This document shows positions 46,304 through 47,930 of a stretch of DNA of 47,930 nt, piece by piece. The DNA comes from an uncultured Collinsella sp. (GTDB taxonomy: Bacteria; Actinomycetota; Coriobacteriia; Coriobacteriales; Coriobacteriaceae): contig CABQJK010000014.1 of the NCBI GenBank assembly GCA_902464495.1, positions 1 to 47,930 on the forward strand, given 5' to 3'. The translations under genes and the position numbers were made by a program. Below the pieces are notes generated by a model, which ran no database searches, was not told the origin of the DNA, and saw nothing but the letters and a program-made list of their open reading frames with translations. Each line of letters opens with the position of its first letter. Position 1 is the stretch's first letter.

Positions 46304-46942
46304 ATGGAAATCTTCAACGCGACCAACCTGCTCTACATTTGGGGCGGCTTTGTTAAGACAATCGAGATCTCGGCGCTGTCGATCTTTTTCTCGCTCATCT
46401 TTGGCACGGTGCTGGCGCTTGTTAAAAGCTATGCGCCCCGTCCGTTCCGTATTTTGGTGAGCGCCTATATCGAGCTGTTCCGTTGCACGCCGAACCTGCT
46501 GTGGATTCTGTTTATCTACTTTACGGTGCAGGGTTTGGACATTGTGATTTCGACCATCGCCTTTACGCTGTTTACCAGCGCTGTTATGGCCGAGATTGTG
46601 CGCGGCGGCCTCAACTCGATTCCGCGGGGCCAGTTTGAGGCGGCGCAGAGCCAGGGTTTTGGCTTCTTTGCCACCATGCGCTACATCATTCTGCCGCAGA
46701 CGTTTAAGACGATCATTCCGGCGCTGTTTAGCCAATGCACGACCGTCATTAAGGACAGCTCGTATCTTTCGGGCATTAACGTGGCCGAGCTTATGTACAC
46801 GGCAAACGTCGTGATGGCCCATGCGATCGATCTGTCGCAGGTGCTTATGCTCTACGGCCTGGTGTTTGCGATGTACTTTGTGCTCAACTTTGGTATCTCG
46901 CTGCTGGTTCGCGCATATCAGAGGCGAATGGTGGCAGCGTAG
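46304..46942 (+). CDS. Amino-acid ABC transporter permease 2
   Basis: A 212-residue permease of the same type: ELFRCTPNLLWILFIYF and EAA loop SIPRGQFEAAQSQGFGFF-ATMRYIILPQTFKTIIP. It begins four bases after the first permease. Completes the ATPase, binding protein and two-permease importer. Confidence 0.93.
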   Translation: MEIFNATNLLYIWGGFVKTIEISALSIFFSLIFGTVLALVKSYAPRPFRILVSAYIELFRCTPNLLWILFIYFTVQGLDIVISTIAFTLFTSAVMAEIVRGGLNSIPRGQFEAAQSQGFGFFATMRYIILPQTFKTIIPALFSQCTTVIKDSSYLSGINVAELMYTANVVMAHAIDLSQVLMLYGLVFAMYFVLNFGISLLVRAYQRRMVAA

Positions 46943-46943
46943 A

Positions 46944-46974
46944 ATGTGGCAAAGGGACAGCCCCTTTGTCACAT
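46944..46974. repeat. Palindrome between permease 2 and the kinase-like gene
   Basis: ATGTGGCAAAGGG pairs with CCCTTTGTCACAT (one G-T), loop ACAGC. It starts one base after the permease stop and ends 16 bases before the next start codon, close to that gene's SD. Confidence 0.6.
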
Positions 46975-46990
46975 AGAGAAAGGAATCGCG

Positions 46991-47614
46991 ATGAGCGATC
47001 TGGAGAATAAGAAGAATCCTGTGGTCATTACCATCGCGCGCGACTTTGGCGCCGAGGGCCACGAGATTGGTCGCATGCTTGCTAACGAGTTGGGGATTCC
47101 GCTGTACGACAACGAGCTGCTGGTGCGCGCGTCGCTGCGCGCGGGCGAGTCGCTCGATAAGATGGCGGCCTACGACGAGCGCCTGGCCGTGGAGAACATG
47201 GCGTTTCTGCCCGACCGCTACGATGCACGCTCGTACTCGGACAAGCTGTTCCAAAAGATGAGCCAGGTGATCTTGGACCTGGGCGAGACCGAGAGCTGCA
47301 TTATCGAGGGTCGTCTGTCCGATTACCTGCTGCGCAACAACCCCAACCACATCGCCGTGTTGGTGACCGCTCCCTTTGAGGACCGCGTCGAGATCGTGCG
47401 CAAGAAGCGTGGCCTCAACAAAAAGAAGGGCGCCAAGCTAGTTAAACAGCAGCAGAAGGCGCGCGAGGCATTCTACAAGCGCTACAGCGCCGGCAAGTGG
47501 AAGATGACGAGCGGCAAGGACATCGTCGTCAACCGCGCCAAGCTGGGCCGCGAGGGCTGCAAGGACGTCATCGCCGCGGCCTACCGCTACAAGGTGGCCC
47601 AACTCGAAGGCTAG
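46991..47614 (+). CDS. Cytidylate-kinase-like protein
   Basis: A 207-residue protein of the cytidylate kinase-like group (PF13189 type). VVITIARDFGAEGHEIGRMLANELGIPLYDNELL corresponds to the P-loop region, but GKS/GKT is replaced by GAEGHEI. SCIIEGRLSDYLL and APFEDRVEIVRKKRGLNKKK follow. In this group the substrate is not settled. The start at 46991 follows GAAAGGA; the ATG at 46946 would run through the palindrome. Neighbour of the importer but separated from it by a hairpin. Confidence 0.8.
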   Translation: MSDLENKKNPVVITIARDFGAEGHEIGRMLANELGIPLYDNELLVRASLRAGESLDKMAAYDERLAVENMAFLPDRYDARSYSDKLFQKMSQVILDLGETESCIIEGRLSDYLLRNNPNHIAVLVTAPFEDRVEIVRKKRGLNKKKGAKLVKQQQKAREAFYKRYSAGKWKMTSGKDIVVNRAKLGREGCKDVIAAAYRYKVAQLEG

Positions 47615-47620
47615 CCGACT

Positions 47621-47669
47621 AAAAACCACCACAAAGGGTACAGGCACCTTTGTGGTGGTTTTTGTTTTA
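47621..47669 (+). terminator. Terminator that is also a REP-like palindrome
   Basis: A perfect 17-bp stem (47621-47637 and 47647-47663; ACCACCACAAAGG / CCTTTGTGGTGGT) followed by TTTTTGTTTT. The loop GTACAGGCA and stem match, in reverse, the element at 5987-6030. Confidence 0.85.
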
Positions 47670-47719
47670 GGCCGAGGGGAAGGCCTTGGCGGCAGTGCCT
47701 ATCCTCGGCTTTTGCATAG

Positions 47720-47930
47720 TCTCGATCTGTAACACCAAGCCAGCGAAAATGGCTCTAACTGTTACAGATTGAGATAAACCGTTCGGCCGTCAGCCCAACG
47801 TCTTGATCTGTAACACCAGGCGGCATATTTGGTCTCTAACTGTTACAGATTGAGATGCAGCGTGGCCGGCCGGCACAATATCTCGATCTGTAACAACTAC
47901 GATGCTCAACGGGCTCCACGTGTTACAGAT
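47720..47930. repeat. Tandem array of inverted-repeat units, period about 80 bp
   Basis: Three units begin at 47720, 47801 and 47881. Each starts TCTYGATCTGTAACA and (units 1 and 2) ends TGTTACAGATTGAGAT; unit 3 is cut by the window edge after TGTTACAGAT. The ATCTGTAACA/TGTTACAGAT ends are inverted repeats, with a variable centre of about 26-30 bases and spacers of about 25 bases. 47670-47719 has no visible feature. Confidence 0.85.

Noticed and set aside
47720..47930. CRISPR array
   Set aside because: The repeated words are inverted within each unit and the spacers are about 25 bp with variable centres. No cas gene is present.

Overview
The window looks like a chromosomal segment of a Gram-positive, high-GC actinobacterium of the class Coriobacteriia, most likely Collinsella or a close relative. 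This is inferred from gene content and style: LPXTG-type surface proteins with FIVAR, Big and CBM domains, a class B sortase, GTG/TTG starts, a PyrR-type RNA hairpin at carA, and many GC-rich intergenic palindromes. No 16S rRNA gene or other definitive marker is present, so the genus is an inference.

Layout. 1-5970 holds a two-gene surface fimbria/adhesin locus with no class C sortase and a vestigial third start. 6039-7980 (minus strand) holds a bactofilin-like membrane protein and a TRIC/UPF0126 channel-like protein. 8159-8579 holds a structured element carrying a copied tRNA 3' end, then two tRNA-Ser genes. 9085-12391 is the conserved rpsF-ssb-rpsR-rplI block followed by dnaB. 12485-23882 is a nucleotide-metabolism stretch: purA, purD, a Nudix hydrolase, an ABC exporter, a membrane protein, and carA-carB under a PyrR-like element. 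23883-27248 is an accessory island: palindromes, a DUF4143-type ATPase flanked by two related repeats, a Phd/RelE-type toxin-antitoxin pair, and a MITE-like element of about 200 bp. 27249-33677 is a giant cell-wall-anchored GH31 enzyme, probably acting on host glycans. 33967-41187 holds purE, a class B sortase, a divergent MoaE-like protein, a CmpB-type membrane protein, purF, purM and purN. 41340-47614 holds an orphan PTS EIIA, a PrsA-like foldase, a YqeY protein, a complete polar amino-acid ABC importer and a cytidylate-kinase-like protein. The right edge carries at least three tandem copies of an inverted-repeat element with a period of about 80 bp.

How the genes work together. purA, D, E, F, M and N cover much of de novo IMP/AMP synthesis. 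CarAB supplies carbamoyl phosphate for pyrimidines and arginine. The surface genes (two pilin-like proteins, the anchored GH31 enzyme, the sortase) fit a gut bacterium that adheres to and feeds on host glycans. The least explained part is the non-coding DNA: a dispersed family of palindromes sharing a GGGGACAG/CTGTCCCC core, several very long perfect stems, a MITE-like element, a tRNA-tail element and the terminal repeat array.
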